Source: Rutidosis leptorrhynchoides
Lineage: Eukaryota > Streptophyta > Magnoliopsida > Asterales > Asteraceae
Direction: 5' to 3'
Length of the DNA stretch: 64,000 bases
Assembly (NCBI RefSeq): GCF_046630445.1
Contig: NC_092333.1
Location: 5,080,501 to 5,144,500, forward strand
Part shown: piece by piece, positions 47,601-63,346 of the stretch
Layout of the letters: every line of letters starts with the position of its first letter
How positions within the stretch are numbered: position 1 is the first letter of the stretch
Notes under the pieces: generated by a model
Databases searched by the model: none
What the model was told of the DNA's origin: nothing
Seen by the model: only the letters and a program-made list of their open reading frames with translations
Made by a program: the position numbers and the translations under genes

Positions 47601-48775
47601 GGTATTACCTACCCGTTAAAATGTTTTCACAATTAACACTTTGTACAAAAGAATTTTTTAATTACAATCATTATGAAAATATATATATACATATATATTT
47701 TCTTCAGATGTAATCATGGATTTAATGAGTTAATATAATGTTAATCTCATCTGATTTGCGGTTGGAACTAGAATGAATAATCTCCAAAACTTTAGAGATT
47801 ACATAATCACCGTGAAGAATGAAGATAATAGATGTACAACGATACGTAGAACGATGATTATACTTGAAGTATAGATGGTGATATTGAGGCATGGATTGTT
47901 GATGATACTTGTGTTGTTATTGATGGTACTATTGGTGCCGGTGATGTTGCTGAAGCTGATAAATTTTGGACCATATTCTTCAAATTGATTACTCGAGCGT
48001 GGAGTTCGTTGACTTCTTCTATTATTCCGGATGATTGTCGGTCGGAACAAGCAGACGAATAAAGTTTAGAATTTTAGATAGAATATAATCGTGGCGAGAT
48101 ATTCGGGAAATGAGGGTGAAAATGGTGTTACGAACAGGTTTACCGGTAAGTGCTTCAGGTTCTTCATCAAGAGGTGAATTCGATTAGTGCAACGGATCGC
48201 CTTCTACGCGTCTCCATTGATTAAGTCGACTACGAACTCATCAGATGAATTGGGGATGGCTGATTGATTTAGTCATTCTGGTGACACCGCTTTCGGAGTT
48301 CGAGCGGAAATCCATATCGGAATAGCTGTCGGAATAACTATCAGAATAGCTATCGGAATCTAAGGGACTCGAACTGGTTGAGGGGTTCATCTCATACGAT
48401 CAGATGAAGGATTTTCGATAAGAAATAGATTATAGGATGTAGATTAGTACCCTGCAATACATAATTTACATATGCATATATAATACTAAAATCCCATACG
48501 TTTCGGAGGAATCTACGAAAGCTGTCAGACAAAGGTAACAATAACAGATACGCTAAGATATGAATTTATCTATGCAATATTCATGCAATCAATGCAGTAA
48601 TATGTGTCTACACTAGGAATGATAAGCAGGTAATTTCTTAAGGATGATAAGTAGATGATTTTCGACACGAAATGATAAGTAAAACTTTTGACATGCAGAC
48701 ACGGTCGAAGTCCAGACTCACTAATGCATCCTAACGACTATCAGTTAGACACACTAATGCAAGACCTGGTTCACT
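44661..48775 (-). other. Interior of element F: gag-like remnant, otherwise no recognisable coding
   Basis: Near 47990-48400 the minus strand shows pieces resembling the N-terminal part of Asteraceae-type Gypsy gag (a Ser/Asp-repeat stretch, EALTGKPVRNTIF, ISRHDYIL). Nothing like protease, RT or integrase is evident in the remaining 3.3 kb. Fossil with many breaks. Confidence 0.55.
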
Positions 48776-48798
48776 AAGACCACCGCTCTGATACCAAC
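48776..48798 (-). other. Primer-binding site of element F, initiator tRNA-Met type
   Basis: The minus strand reads TTGGTATCAGAGC right after the LTR, the standard initiator-Met site of many plant Gypsy elements. Confidence 0.85.
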
Positions 48799-52963
<4,165 letters not shown>

Positions 52964-52968
52964 ATAAT
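52964..52968. repeat. Target-site duplication ATAAT of element F, right
   Basis: Partner of 40419-40423. Confidence 0.9.
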
Positions 52969-53013
52969 AGTGGTGATTAAGATAATGTTGTTTCTGGGAT
53001 TAAATCTACAACA

Positions 53014-54246
53014 ATGGAAGGGGTTGAGACTAGTGATGGGCAAGGCAATACAAATACTAAAACCCCAAGAGCATGGGTAAATCCAAACATCACTTTTGCT
53101 GACTTCTTAAAACAAAACAAAGATGAAGAAGAATTAAAAATGGAGTTCATTCCTCCTGTTTTAATGTCTAATGGTCAAAAGAGAGTAGTTTTCTCCGCTG
53201 AGGAGGTTAAAAAGGGCGGTAGTGCATTTTCTCTTCAATTATATGGGTATTTTATTGGAACTTCTATGGATTATAGGGTTGTTAATGCCCATCTAAGGAG
53301 AATGTGGCGGAGGTATGACCTTAAAGAAATCGTCAAAACAGCTGCAGGATTTTATTTATGCAAATTTAAAAATGAAAAGGGTATGAAGGAGGTTCTTGAG
53401 AGTGGTCCATGGTTAGTTAATAATGTTCCTTTTTTCGTGAATCAGTGGGAACCTGGGGTTTGGCTTGAAAAAATTGAACCTGAAAAAGTTCCAATTTGGA
53501 TTTGCATTCACAATATACCCATTGAACTATGAAGTGGCTGAAGTATAGGTAAACTTGTTAGTGGTATTGGTAGGCCTATGTTGATGGACAAAGTTACTTC
53601 AGAGAGATGTTTGAGTAAAAGTGGAAGACTAGGTTTTGCTAGAGTTTTGACTGAAGTCAATGCAGCTGATGACCTTCCTAGCTTTGTCGAATTTTCCTAT
53701 CCTGTGATTGGTTCTTTTCCAGCTAAAGTGGGTAAACTTGAGGTGACTTATCAATGGAAACCACCTTTATGCACTTATTGCAAAGTGTTTGGGCACTCTT
53801 TTAATACTTGAAAAATTAGGCCTAAAACAGAAGATGAAGTATCTGCACAAGTGTTAAAAGACGCTTTGAAAATCAACAATGATGGTGAAACAGTTGATTT
53901 AAATAACCAGTGTGTTGAGAACGACTCTAAAGTTGTTAGTAAGAAAGGAAGGGTATTTCATAAGTTGAATTTTGATAATAATAAAAGTCAATGGCAGTCA
54001 ACAGAAGCAAAAGGTATCAAGCAAAATGCAGTTAAGAATAATTATGGTATTAAAGACAATATTGCTGTGGGGGAAACAGATTGGAATGTGGAGTCCCAGA
54101 AAAGTCGAAATCATAATGTTTTAAGGAAAAGAGATAAAGGGAAGGGCATTGATGGTGAAGGTAATAATAAGACATATTCCAAATATAGAATTGAAACAAA
54201 CAATCATTTTTATGTATTAGTAGATGATGAGGGTAATGGTGATTGA
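53014..54246 (+). pseudogene. DUF4283 / zinc-knuckle ORF1-like protein, broken
   Basis: DUF4283 domain: FSLQLYGYFIGTSMDYRVVNAHLRRMW, GFYLCKFKNEKGMKEVLESGPW, IWICIHNIPIEL. Then LGFARVLTEVNAADDLPSFVEF and a zf-CCHC_4 knuckle CTYCKVFGHSFNT, whose last cysteine is replaced by a TGA stop (about 53811). A second in-frame stop lies just after IPIEL (53530). A hydrophilic C-terminal tail runs to 54246. In L1-type plant LINEs this protein is ORF1, an RNA-binding partner of the reverse transcriptase. Here the reverse transcriptase is absent. Confidence 0.8.
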
Positions 54247-54421
54247 TGTTAAGTCTGATAATACTGCTCCGAAATTAGGGTATTCTACATCTTGTTAGTT
54301 TCCTTCTTTATATCTAGTATAGGTCCTCGAGTTTCGCTCAAATTAGTGTTACTCATGTTGTAATCCTCTTTGTATCATTTCCTTATCAATAAAATTATCT
54401 TGCTTTTCAAAAAAAAAATAA

Positions 54422-56076
54422 ACGCAGGTCCTAGGTCCAACAGGGAATTTTGATAAGATATTTAGCAAATGCAATTTTAACCATTTAACAAAAATTAACT
54501 CAAGATGGCATTATTATTGTGAATCGATACTAATTTTCTATACAAATGGATGAAAAGTACTTTGTTTCAGCCAAGCGTACCTGTCAGGCTCACTTCGACC
54601 CTCCATGACATTTTTGAAATGCAAAAGAAGGCATCAAATTATCTCATTTCATCATTTTAGCTTCAAGTCTTGCCTTCTGTTGATTCTCCCATGATCTGAT
54701 ATTGACCTATTCATGTATGAATCTGAACATAAGGTCTAGGTATTATGAATAAAGGCAATATATTAACTACTATGCAATACATTACGATGACCTGTTAAAA
54801 ATAGCAATTAGAGAAATACACTGCATTAAAGCTGTCAAAAACTTTATTGCTACCTGATGTTGCTGCTGTAATGCTGTTACCAACAGCTACACAACATATT
54901 TCAGTCATAAAGTCTCACTTTGACGACTATTAAAACCCGTTTAGACTCAACAAACTCAAACAAATTATATATGTATTTGAAGCTTGTCGGGGGTACTTTA
55001 TAGTGCAATAAATAGTATTCATCAAAACTCATCCAATTTAAATTTACAAACCCGCAAAGTTGACCCGAAGTCATTTTTGACATTTTTATTAAAACTATAA
55101 AATTTACCATAGACAACTCAAAATCAAATCCGGGTGACCTAAATATTTCACTTTAATTCCACGAGTCTAAACAGACATTTCAGACATGTCCTTATCAAAA
55201 AATACCCAATTTGGCACCATATGGCCCAAACGGGTCGGGGGTCTAAATGGATGATAAAATGTGAAACTTGAAAGATGTAATGCTCCAGAATTTAAAGTTT
55301 GATTCTTAAACTTAAGCTATAAAAGACAAATAATAATAATGAATTGCAGTGTACAGTACCTCATTCCATTTAATTAGATGGGCATACTCAGTGCAATGAG
55401 TTGCGGTTCTTGGAGTTTCTGCTAGTGTACATATAGGGAACTTCATTTGTGGTGGGAAAATCCCAATCGTTAATTTTTAACTACGGCGTCAGCCTATGGT
55501 AAAATTACTCTGGCATGACCCGTGAAACCTTCATTTTCACCATATACCATAGGCTAATTGGTCTCTTCTAGTGGGTTGTCATTACTCATTAGAGTCATAT
55601 TCTGGTTTTAACAAACTTACATATAATTTAGTTAAGACTTCCAACTTGCATTTCAAATCAGAATTCTTTAATTATATATTTTTTAATTGATGACAACAAA
55701 GTGCAATCAGCTTATCTTCATCTGGCATTTATCAAATTATTATAATCAGAAAATAAAAGTAAAAAAAATGAATAGCCAAACAAAAGAAAATTACTACTAC
55801 AAATGAACAAAAAACTTACATGATAATAACGTTACACAAATCAATTAAACGAATCACCTGCACATGTAGCATCATTATAGAGTAAGTAATTTTCTTTTGT
55901 TAACAAAAAAACTAAAAAAAAAAAAATCTGGATTAAAAAATGAAAAAAAATGAAAAAAAAAACTCAATCACAGGCTAAAATTGAATTTTGTACAATGTTA
56001 ACATACAAATTGAGATTTTGAGTAGAAACGTACAAATAGTTAAAAGTTGTCATGACCCGAATTTTTCCATGATTAT
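54422..56076. other. Gene-free stretch
   Basis: AT-rich DNA without a convincing ORF. A short inverted pair AGCCTATGGTA / TACCATAGGCT lies at 55491-55555. CATGACCCGAATTTTTCC at 56051-56068 looks like a Gypsy LTR start word, but no partner was found. E's LTR begins at 56077. Confidence 0.5.
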
Positions 56077-56207
56077 TGATGTCAAAGCAGGGGGGTATAA
56101 AATACTATTAAATTTTAGCAGAAAATACTATTAAATACGATACAATTTTACACAAGATATTTATTTATTTATAGAATGGATATACTTAAACCTTGCTACA
56201 ACACTTA

Positions 56208-56222
56208 TAGGCAGTGTACCTA
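56208..56222 (-). other. Conserved hairpin near LTR end (element E)
   Basis: TAGG, loop TACACTG, CCTA on the minus strand, identical to that of element D and a compensated variant of that in element A. Confidence 0.6.
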
Positions 56223-57520
56223 ATCGTACAGTAGTGTAGTTTTTAGTAAGTCCGGTTCGTTCCACAGGGAAATCTTTAAACAAAGCTCAACGCTATATTA
56301 GTTTACTTTTATAAAAATACAAATATATATATAGGTAATATTATTATTATAAAGGGGGGTTTTTACCGTTTAATGACCGGTTTGTCGATTTTAAAACTTT
56401 AGTCGCAGTTAAAACCTAATGTAAAATATAAAATAAATACAAGATTTTATATTAAAGCGTAAAGTAAATAACGATAATGAAATTGCGAATAATAAAAATG
56501 CGATAAAATTAAATTGCGATAATTAAAAAGTACGATAATTAAAAGTGCGATAAAATAAAATAACAATAAATAAAAGTGTGATAATTAGAAGTGCAATTAA
56601 ATATAAAATAAAAGAAATTAAATATGAAATAAAAGAATTATGCTTATTTAAACTTCCGTAATCATGATGTTTGACGTGTTGATTTTAGTTTTATGCCCAT
56701 GGGTTAATTGTCCTTTGTCCTGGATTATTCAATATGTCCGTCTGGTTTTTGTCCATAACAGTCCATCAGTCATAAATATAAATTGCAAGTGTCCTTGTCA
56801 AATTATTATTATACCCGAAGATAAATATTCCAACTAATTGGGGATTCGAATTGTAACAAGGTTTTAATACTTTGTTTAATGAATACACCAGGTTATCGAC
56901 TGCGTGTAAACCAAGGTTTTACTACTTTGTTAACAATTACACCAATTACCCTTGAATGTAATTTCACCCCTGTTTTAATTATTCTAGTGGCTATTAATCC
57001 ATTCCCGTATCCGGTTAAATGAACGATTATTCGTACAAATAAATACCCCGCCCATCGTGTCCGATCGAGTGTATATGGTAATTTATAGGGACGCCCAATT
57101 GTAAATCTTTATATTAACATTAACAAACTTTCATTTAGTTAAACAAATATAAAGCCCATTAATAGCCCATAGCCTAGTTTCCACAAGTGTCGTTCTTTTG
57201 TCCAAACCCCAATTATGGTACAAAGCCCAATTACCCAATTTTAGTAATTAGTCCAACATCATGATTACTTCGTTTTAAATAAGCATAATAATAACTTAGC
57301 TACGAGACATTAATGTAAAAAGGTTGAACATAACTTACAATGATTAAAAATAGCGTAGCGTTACACGGACAGAATTTCGACTTACACCCTTACAACATTC
57401 GCTAACATACCCTTATTATTAGAATTATAATTAAAATTAAAATATAAATTATAAATATAAATATATATTACTTATGAAGAGGAAGAGAAAAAGGATGTTT
57501 AAAACTCGTCAGAAAACTGG

Positions 57521-57601
57521 CTATTTATAGGACCTGACCAGCAATCTCACACCATGCGACTCGCATGGTTTTGTGCTTCTGGCCATGCGAGTCGCATGGC
57601 C
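57521..57601 (-). promoter_or_regulatory. U3 promoter of element E: palindrome pair plus TATA box
   Basis: CCATGCGACTCGCATGG (57552-57568) and CCATGCGAGTCGCATGG (57583-57599) are perfect palindromes around a single central base. Centres are 31 bp apart. The second extends to 21 bases. The TATA box CTATAAATAG (minus strand, 57530-57521) begins 22 bp downstream. The two palindromes differ only in the central base. Confidence 0.65.
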
Positions 57602-58071
57602 ACCCTGGATTCAGCCAACTACTTTTGTTTTCTTCTTGCCGACGTAATATAATAATAATAATATATATAATATATAATTATATATAATTATATATATATT
57701 ATATTTTATTCTTGTGCATAGTAGACTAGATATTTTTGGTCCGTTGCGTCGGGCGTTTCTTCTTGGCTCAGGTCCCGGTTCCGGATTTTCGGACGTCCTC
57801 GCGTATTATTTTAAATTGCGTACTTTGCGTTCCGCAACTTGTACTTTTGTCATTATGAGACGTTCCTCATCAATATTTTGAACCTTTTTGATTGTATCTT
57901 GTACTTTTTAGCTCTTTGGACCTTTTTGTCTTCAATTTGTCGAATCTGCCTTTTGTCTTCACCTTTTATTATTTAAACGAATATCACTTGTAAATAGAAC
58001 AATTGCAACTAAAAGCTTGTCTTTCTTGAGGAATAATGCTATGAAATATATGTTCGTTTTTAGCATTATCA

Positions 58072-58109
58072 AATATTCCCACACTTGAGCGTTGCTTGTC
58101 CTCAAGCAA
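58072..58109 (-). other. Polypurine tract and hairpin of element E
   Basis: The minus strand reads the hairpin TTGCTTGAGGACAAGCAA (58109-58092), then CTCAAGTGTGGGAATATT to the LTR edge. Same order and nearly the same spacing as in element A. Confidence 0.8.
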
Positions 58110-60155
58110 TATTGTCTTGAAATACTAGAATCACTTCTTTATTCTTCACACTTTGTACATCAGTGATTTCTATACGGCGGTATAAACAATGGTAGTAACG
58201 ATATGGTTTACAGTCCCACATGACTATAAAAATTTAGATCCATTAAGGAAATTGGATCTTTATGAAAAACATTTGATCTTTTGAAAATTAAATCTAGTTT
58301 TTACCCTAGATAAGTTTTCCGGAATAACCCTTTACCGGTGTTTGCAAAATATTTTTGTGGGTTTGGTGGGTTTCAAATTTGAAAATTTTAGCTCAAAACT
58401 TGCGGTTTTGTGTCACCCACTTGCTAACCTTGTATTAGGAAAGCAACACGTCCAGTTTACTTGTCCCGTATATTACCTTTCGGCAAACTACCGTCCGGTT
58501 GTAAAGGAAAGCGTTGAACAAGCAACTGTTTAAGGCAATGTCCCGTGACATGCTTTTGATTATGGTCTATAACGTGTCGGACGCAATTACTATCCTTGGT
58601 AGGAGCAATAGTAAAGCTCACCCTTATAATTTTTCGGTTTGACACAAGGTCCTGTCTTTGACCATGCTATGCAACCACCGTTCTTACGGTTGACACCCGA
58701 TTTAGTTCAGGTGACCTAATGAATTCCAGGTGAATTCCTAGGATTTTACGTTCAATGGTAATGAACGCATTGAAAATGGGTTTTTCAGAAAACAAATCGG
58801 TTTATAATTTTGATCAAAATATTTTCTCGTTCAAGCTCGAGTTTAGATATCATCGAATTCCATGAGTTTGTAATTCTCAATCTTTAAGGTCAATCTCTAG
58901 GATTGAGTAATATCAGTCTTAAAAGCTGATTTTTAATCTTTAAGGAGATTATCCTTTCTGGGGATCTGATTCATTAGTCTTATCCAGCTAATTTGCACGG
59001 TGCCTCCCCATTGTACGAGATAAATCCTTCTCATGGTTAGGATAAATCTGACCACTTGGCGACCCTGTTTAATGCTGAGGTCCGTGGATTTCCTGCTGAT
59101 TTTAGTGATGACTTTTCTAGATTTTTCGTCAACCTACAGCTGGTCTGAACGACAACTTCATGACCTAAATCAAGAAGCGCGTGTCTTTTTCGGAAGACTT
59201 TACTTCCTTTTAATGATGGAATTGATTCATCGTGTAGATCCATCTCTTCTTTTCTTTCATTGGGTAAAACAGTTTAGTTTAGTCCAAAGCAAAAGTATTT
59301 TCAGTTATTTGTTACAAATATATGTGACATATGTTTAAAATAACTTGGTAAATTTTCCCACACTTGGCTTTTATTTTCCTTTTTATCGTCCTCTATTCCA
59401 TTTTAAATGAATTTTAACATTTTAGTTTGTTTCTCAATTTATGTCCTTTCCGAGGTAACAATAATTTCGGTGTTAAAACCTAGTTTTATCGTTCATAAAT
59501 ATGTATAAACATGATTTTGAATTCATTTAATTGAAAATTTTGAAAAATTTTACTAGAATTGGGTAGTCAGTATATAAGACTAGGGCTGTTCTTTTTTATC
59601 AGAGAGCACTAGATTCTAATACAACTACTGCTTTACTAGTATTTTTAATGGTAACCAAGTGTTTAATATAAAAATTTTAAAATCCGAAAGAATTTAACTC
59701 CTTCCCACACTTAAGATCTTGCAATGCCCTCATTTGCAAGAAATCAGTAACAATTTAAATTATTGAGGGTGATTTGTGTGAAAATGATTAAATTTTTACC
59801 AAAGTTTCCAAATATATTGGCGTTTGTTTGCTGAATGATAAATGGTGCACGTCATTTGTTCATTCCGTCTTGTTGTTATTTCACATACATTTTGCATCAT
59901 TGTCGTCAAAATTACTTGCTTTTGCTGAACTTAATGCCAGTCTTTGAAAACGCGTTGTTTTACCCTGTTGTGTACATAAGATAAACTGCAAACATATATA
60001 CATATTTTTGAAGTTTGGTTTATTACCCCACATTCAAAAATTATTAAAATCTAAGAATAAAAGTTAGATAATTATAAAAATGATTACAATATTAACAAAA
60101 AATATTAAACATATCAATACTTACAAATTACAAAATAAAAATAAAAATAAGTAAA
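58110..60155 (-). other. Non-coding 3' region of element E
   Basis: No long ORF. Blocks at 59215-58840 and 58770-58560 (minus) match element A's 7455-7830 and 7220-7450. Two further AAGTGTGGG words lie at 59712-59704 and 59365-59357, minus strand. Confidence 0.65.
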
Positions 60156-61499
60156 CTAAGAATGATATTGGTACCAATAGGGGTTCCACGCATAACCATA
60201 AGTGCTATAGAATGCCTCGGCAGGGTCATACGTAGGATATGGTGGCTGCATCTCTATCGACCAAGGAGGGAAGACGGGTTTCGGTGTAGGAATATAGTTT
60301 CTACCTATGTGTTGGCAATGCGCTATGATCTGGTTCTGATGAACTTGCCAATCTTCAAATGCTCTCTGTCTAGCATTTTCGTATTCCTGAGAAGCTATAA
60401 ACCTATGCATTTCTTGCCCCCCTCCTACATTACCTTGTTCCTGGTTTCTCTCTACCTGTGGATGTCTACCATTGTATCGTACTGCGGCGTTATTTCGCCG
60501 CTTCAAAACTTTAGCACCATGGTATACATTTAAACCTATAGTGTCGCGGGGTTCCGGCTCTTCTACTAATAATCCCCCCCGACTTATATCCACACCGAGA
60601 TATTCACCAATCAAAGTAATAAAAATACCACCTCCTATTATGCTATGTGGACGCATCCCTCGAACCATAGCTGATAAATAATAACCCACACAATATGGTA
60701 TACTTACAGCGCTGTGTGGGTCTCGAATACACATATGGTAAAACAAATCTTGTTCATTTACCTTTTCTTTGTTTTTACCCCTTTGTGTAATCGAGTTAGC
60801 TAAAAATCTATGTATTACTCTTAATTCGGCTCTATCTATATCCAAATAAGAGTAGTTTCCCCCTTTGAAACGGTGATGGCTTGTCATTTGACTCCACACA
60901 CCGTGTGTATCAAAATTCTCATCTATTTTCCTACCGTTTAGTATCAATCCTCTACAATCGGCAGACGCTAATTCCTCAGGCGTATATATACGTAAAGCCT
61001 GAGCCATGTCCAGTAAAGACATGTGGCGCATCGAACCGCCTAACAAAAATCTAACAAAAGAACGATCGGTTAAACTGGCTACCCGATCATTCAACTCTAT
61101 ACTACATAACAACTCTTCACACCATACTTTATATACAGGTCTGCGTATGGTGAATAAACATATCCAGTCATTAAAAGAAGAATTACCATACCTCTGTACC
61201 AGTAATTCCCTAATTGGCCCGGCCAATTCTACAGCTTCCAAGGGTCCCCATTCTATGACCCTTGGTACCTCAACAACCTTAGAGTGAAGAGTATGCAAAC
61301 CCCGTTGATATTTTGGATAATCTATCCAAAGTCTGTCAAATCGCAGGTTCGGGTGTAACTGTTCCAAGTGCATATCTGAAAAGGTCATGACTGGATGAGG
61401 TACATCCTGCTTGTAGTAGTTATCTACCTCCTGTTGTTCCAAGTTCTCAGCAGGAGCATGGCGGGCTTGGGATGAAGATTCACCCCTTTCAGTCTGCAA
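60156..61499 (-). CDS. Athila ORF1-like protein of element E (about 447 codons)
   Basis: Open frame with no ATG near its left boundary. Instead a consensus splice acceptor (TGTGTTTTGCAG) sits exactly there, so it is probably a downstream exon; splicing is known in the Tat/Ogre branch. The segments FVRFLLGGSMRHMSLLDMAQ, RIYTPEELA and RVIHRFLANSITQRGK...DLFYHMCIRD resemble the ATHILA ORF-1 family. The C-terminus is Pro/Tyr-rich (PPYPTYDPAEAFY). The role in the family is unclear, possibly gag-like. There are no polymerase motifs. The frame is uninterrupted. Alternative: an accessory ORF downstream of pol, if pol lies beyond the window. Confidence 0.6.
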   Translation of the reverse strand: MQTERGESSSQARHAPAENLEQQEVDNYYKQDVPHPVMTFSDMHLEQLHPNLRFDRLWIDYPKYQRGLHTLHSKVVEVPRVIEWGPLEAVELAGPIRELLVQRYGNSSFNDWICLFTIRRPVYKVWCEELLCSIELNDRVASLTDRSFVRFLLGGSMRHMSLLDMAQALRIYTPEELASADCRGLILNGRKIDENFDTHGVWSQMTSHHRFKGGNYSYLDIDRAELRVIHRFLANSITQRGKNKEKVNEQDLFYHMCIRDPHSAVSIPYCVGYYLSAMVRGMRPHSIIGGGIFITLIGEYLGVDISRGGLLVEEPEPRDTIGLNVYHGAKVLKRRNNAAVRYNGRHPQVERNQEQGNVGGGQEMHRFIASQEYENARQRAFEDWQVHQNQIIAHCQHIGRNYIPTPKPVFPPWSIEMQPPYPTYDPAEAFYSTYGYAWNPYWYQYHS

Positions 61500-62287
61500 A
61501 ACACATCAAACACAAATTTTGTGCATCCAAATATGCATTAGTGTCAGCAAAATCATCAAAAATAATTACAATGACATTATCAATTTATATCAAACTTAAG
61601 CTTATTTTCACATTTTTATCTACACTTTTTCAAATAAGCATATACGAAAATTTTCGCCAAGTTCATAAGCATTCAACTCAAATAACATGTCAAAATAATC
61701 ATTACTAGCAAATAAACAAGTCTCAAATGGCATTATCTTTCAAAATTCAAGTTCATGAATTTTGGACTTGAAAAAGTCCACTTTAATTCTCAAAATCATG
61801 TTTAGGCTCAAAGTTTGGATCATTTAACTACCTAGACATGTTACACTACTCAATTTAGCAACAATTCATGACAAAAATCGGCCATAACCTGTTTATATCA
61901 AAAAGCCCCAAATTGCTCAAGAACACAAACCCTAGATTCTAAAAATTTTGAAGTTTTTGGCTTCAAATCATGTTAACAAGCATCAATCTAGTTTATACAT
62001 GCATAATATACTAACAATTTAACACTAATTACACTAAAAATTAACAAAATTCAAATTATGAAAATATGCTCAAGAACACACTAAAATACGGATTTAAAGG
62101 TGATTTGGGGTGTAATTGTACCTGTTTTCTTGAGTAGTTCCTAGATATCATCCTTCTCAACATGATTGTAGTGAAAAATTTGAAGATTAACGGTGAAAAA
62201 TTGAGTTTTTGGGATGATTTTTGTGGGTTTTTTCGGGTTTTTTCGAAGTGCAGTATGTGTGTGTGTGTTATTCTGTTCGTGCAGCTG

Positions 62288-62366
62288 GTTATATTTTTTT
62301 TTCTGTAATTTTGTCCCTCCGCGAGTCGCGGAGGTTTTCACTGAAAACTCCGCGCGTCGCGGAGTT
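62288..62366 (-). promoter_or_regulatory. Internal palindrome pair plus TATA-like box in element E
   Basis: CTCCGCGAGTCGCGGAG (62317-62333) and CTCCGCGCGTCGCGGAG (62348-62364), with centres 31 bp apart and a 14-bp spacer, the same geometry as in E's LTR. AATATAACC on the minus strand (about 62296-62288) may serve as a TATA box. It lies about 800 bp upstream of the Athila-like ORF and next to a long T/A homopolymer tract (62367-62428). Confidence 0.5.
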
Positions 62367-62429
62367 ATTTTTTTTTTTTTTTTATTTTTTTTTTTTTTTT
62401 TTTTTTTTTATTTTTTTTTTTTTTTTTTA

Positions 62430-63340
62430 TAATCTTTAACTTATAAAATAATTAAGAAATTAATTTTAAAATTTTGTTTCCCTTGTTATTTAGGACGAGG
62501 TCGTTTCGGATCGATGTCCTAGTCCGTCCCTCGACAAAATTTTAAAATTTGTCTTTTTGTAGCGATTGTTTTAAAAGCTAAGATTTTTGGGTTTTTTAAT
62601 GTTTTTGGCATACTTTAAATCAACAAGATTAAAAATAATGATAATAAAAGTTCTCGTCCCTCCCTCGGGTAAAGCAATTTCGGTTCAAAGACCTAGTCTT
62701 CAACTTACGACGAATTTTAAAAATCATATTCTTAACTTAATGAGATAAAGTAAATTTTTGTTTTTAAATTCACACAACTTAAATATAAAATTCAAAATTA
62801 AAATTAAAAATTCACACCAAACTTAAAATTTAAAATGCATAAAATTAAAATTTCATATTTTAAAAATTAAAAATTCACACCAAACTTATATTAATTTTTC
62901 AAATATTTACAATTTTAAAAATATTGTTTTTACAAAGTTTACAATATTAATTTAAGATTTAAATATTAATTTTAAAAACATGGTAAAAATAAATTAAAAA
63001 TCTTTTTGTCTTTTTATTCCACTTTAATCAATCAAATATTATCAAAAATATGCGCCCCTCTTTTCGGTAAAGTAATTTCGGTTCCAAGACCTAATTTAAC
63101 TCATGACGAATTTTTGAAATATTTTGGGTTGATTGATTAAAGATATTTATACCTTAAGAATAAACGTTAAATTTCGCAGTGATGTAATAAATTTTTGAAT
63201 GATATCAATAATTTCGGTCGCCAAACCTAATTTTATTTAATACCAATTTAATACTTTTTAGCGAACAAATTAGCGTTTATTATCAAAAGGTTAAAAATAA
63301 AAAATAAAAATAAAAACTGTACAGACATACCTGTGACATA
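62430..63340 (-). repeat. Degenerate repeated module with AATTTCGGT...ACCTA
   Basis: Copies near 62484-62535, 62650-62716, 63055-63118 and 63206-63243, plus one at 59440-59495. Typical: a CCCTC..GGTAA word, then AATTTCGGTTCCAAGACCTA, then a GACGAATTTT word. No coding sense apparent. AT-rich sequence fills the gaps. Confidence 0.55.
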
Positions 63341-63346
63341 GATTTC

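Larger units (their letters stand above)
56077..58071 (-). repeat. 3' LTR of element E (1995 bp)
   Basis: Read on the minus strand it starts TGATAATGCTAAAAACG (58071) right after the polypurine tract and ends at ACATCA (56077). It contains the palindrome pair and TATA box (57521-57601) and the conserved hairpin TAGG/CCTA (56208-56222). Confidence 0.85.
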
